A stretch of 64,000 nucleotides of DNA from assembly GCA_016785225.1 (NCBI GenBank), contig JAFBJZ010000952.1:682001-746000 (forward strand). Reading direction: 5' to 3'. Numbering within the stretch: position 1 is the first letter of the stretch; each line of letters begins with the position of its first letter. The notes under the pieces are model-generated. The model was not told the origin of the DNA, did no database searches, and saw only the letters and a list, made by a program, of their open reading frames with translations. A program made the translations under genes and the position numbers. This document shows, piece by piece, positions 63,716 through 64,000 of this stretch. Source of the DNA: Psettodes erumei. Taxonomy: Eukaryota; Chordata; Actinopteri; Pleuronectiformes; Psettodidae.

Positions 63716-63737
63716 ACTTTCACTTTTGATCATAATT
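63716..63737. repeat. Dispersed 22-base segment, second copy of 46335..46356
   Basis: The plus strand reads actttcacttttgatca then taatt; the copy at 46335 differs by one base. Both are followed by TG and GA microsatellites, so they probably descend from one mobile element. On the minus strand it contains AAAAGTGAAAGT, close to an IRF site. Confidence 0.45.
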
Positions 63738-64000
63738 ACACATTCTCTCTTTCTGTGTGTGTTTGTCTATGTGTTTGTGTGTGTGAGAGTGAGAGAGAGA
63801 GAAAGAGAGTGGGGCCAGCAGGGAGATGAATAAACTGAAAATAGCATCCGAAAAAGAACAAAATGACACAAACAAAATTCATGTGTGGTGGACTATGCAC
63901 AATGTTTGTTTTATGTTCATTATGGGTTTTTTTGTTATCATTGGAAGCCAAAATCATAAAGGAAATTAAGTTTGATTAATTTTTAGGACCTAGGTAAGAA

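Noticed and set aside
1..64000. CRISPR arrays, tRNA or rRNA genes
   Set aside because: No direct-repeat/spacer pattern was seen, and the only tRNA-like sequences are the degraded heads of SINEs.

Overview
This window looks like vertebrate, specifically teleost fish, genomic DNA. The evidence is the intron-split TRIM gene with GT/AG junctions, the dispersed repeats (V-SINE core segments, a LINE 3' tail ending in short tandem units, hAT-like relics) and the many CA/GA/GATA microsatellites. Bacterial or viral gene organisation is absent. The species cannot be named from the sequence alone.

Positions 1 to about 56,000 contain no coding gene I can support. This stretch holds microsatellites, transposon relics, two possible non-coding (5' UTR-like) plus-strand exons ending at 6040 and 24098, and several AT-rich, homeodomain-site-rich blocks that read like conserved non-coding elements (for example 11.4-13.0, 17.2-18.9, 33.3-33.6, 45.2-45.6 and 52.2-52.6 kb). 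The picture fits a gene desert or a large intron of a developmental gene, but conservation cannot be tested here. An isolated CpG-dense patch lies at about 53.2-53.5 kb.

Positions 56,168-62,023 carry two minus-strand tandem TRIM (RING / B-box / coiled-coil / B30.2) E3 ubiquitin ligase genes. Copy 1 (56168-59317) is complete: a RING exon and one large exon holding B-box, coiled coil and B30.2, 558 residues in all. Copy 2 (60818-62023) has the same large exon, but no RING exon is visible in the remaining 2 kb. The two are about 96% identical from the B-box to the PRY half of B30.2, then fall abruptly to about half identity in SPRY. Between PRY and SPRY each carries an unrelated insert: copy 1 a roughly 85-residue FG-repeat segment resembling nucleoporin FG domains, copy 2 a short cysteine-containing loop. 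An interferon-response-like element (GAAAGTGAAAGT) sits 54 bases before the copy 1 start codon. Together these suggest a fast-evolving, possibly interferon-inducible antiviral TRIM cluster whose ligand-binding end is being diversified. This is the most interesting part of the window.

Positions 62,640-64,000 hold a degraded LINE C-terminus and 3' tail (63113-63640, minus strand) and a TG/GA-rich end.
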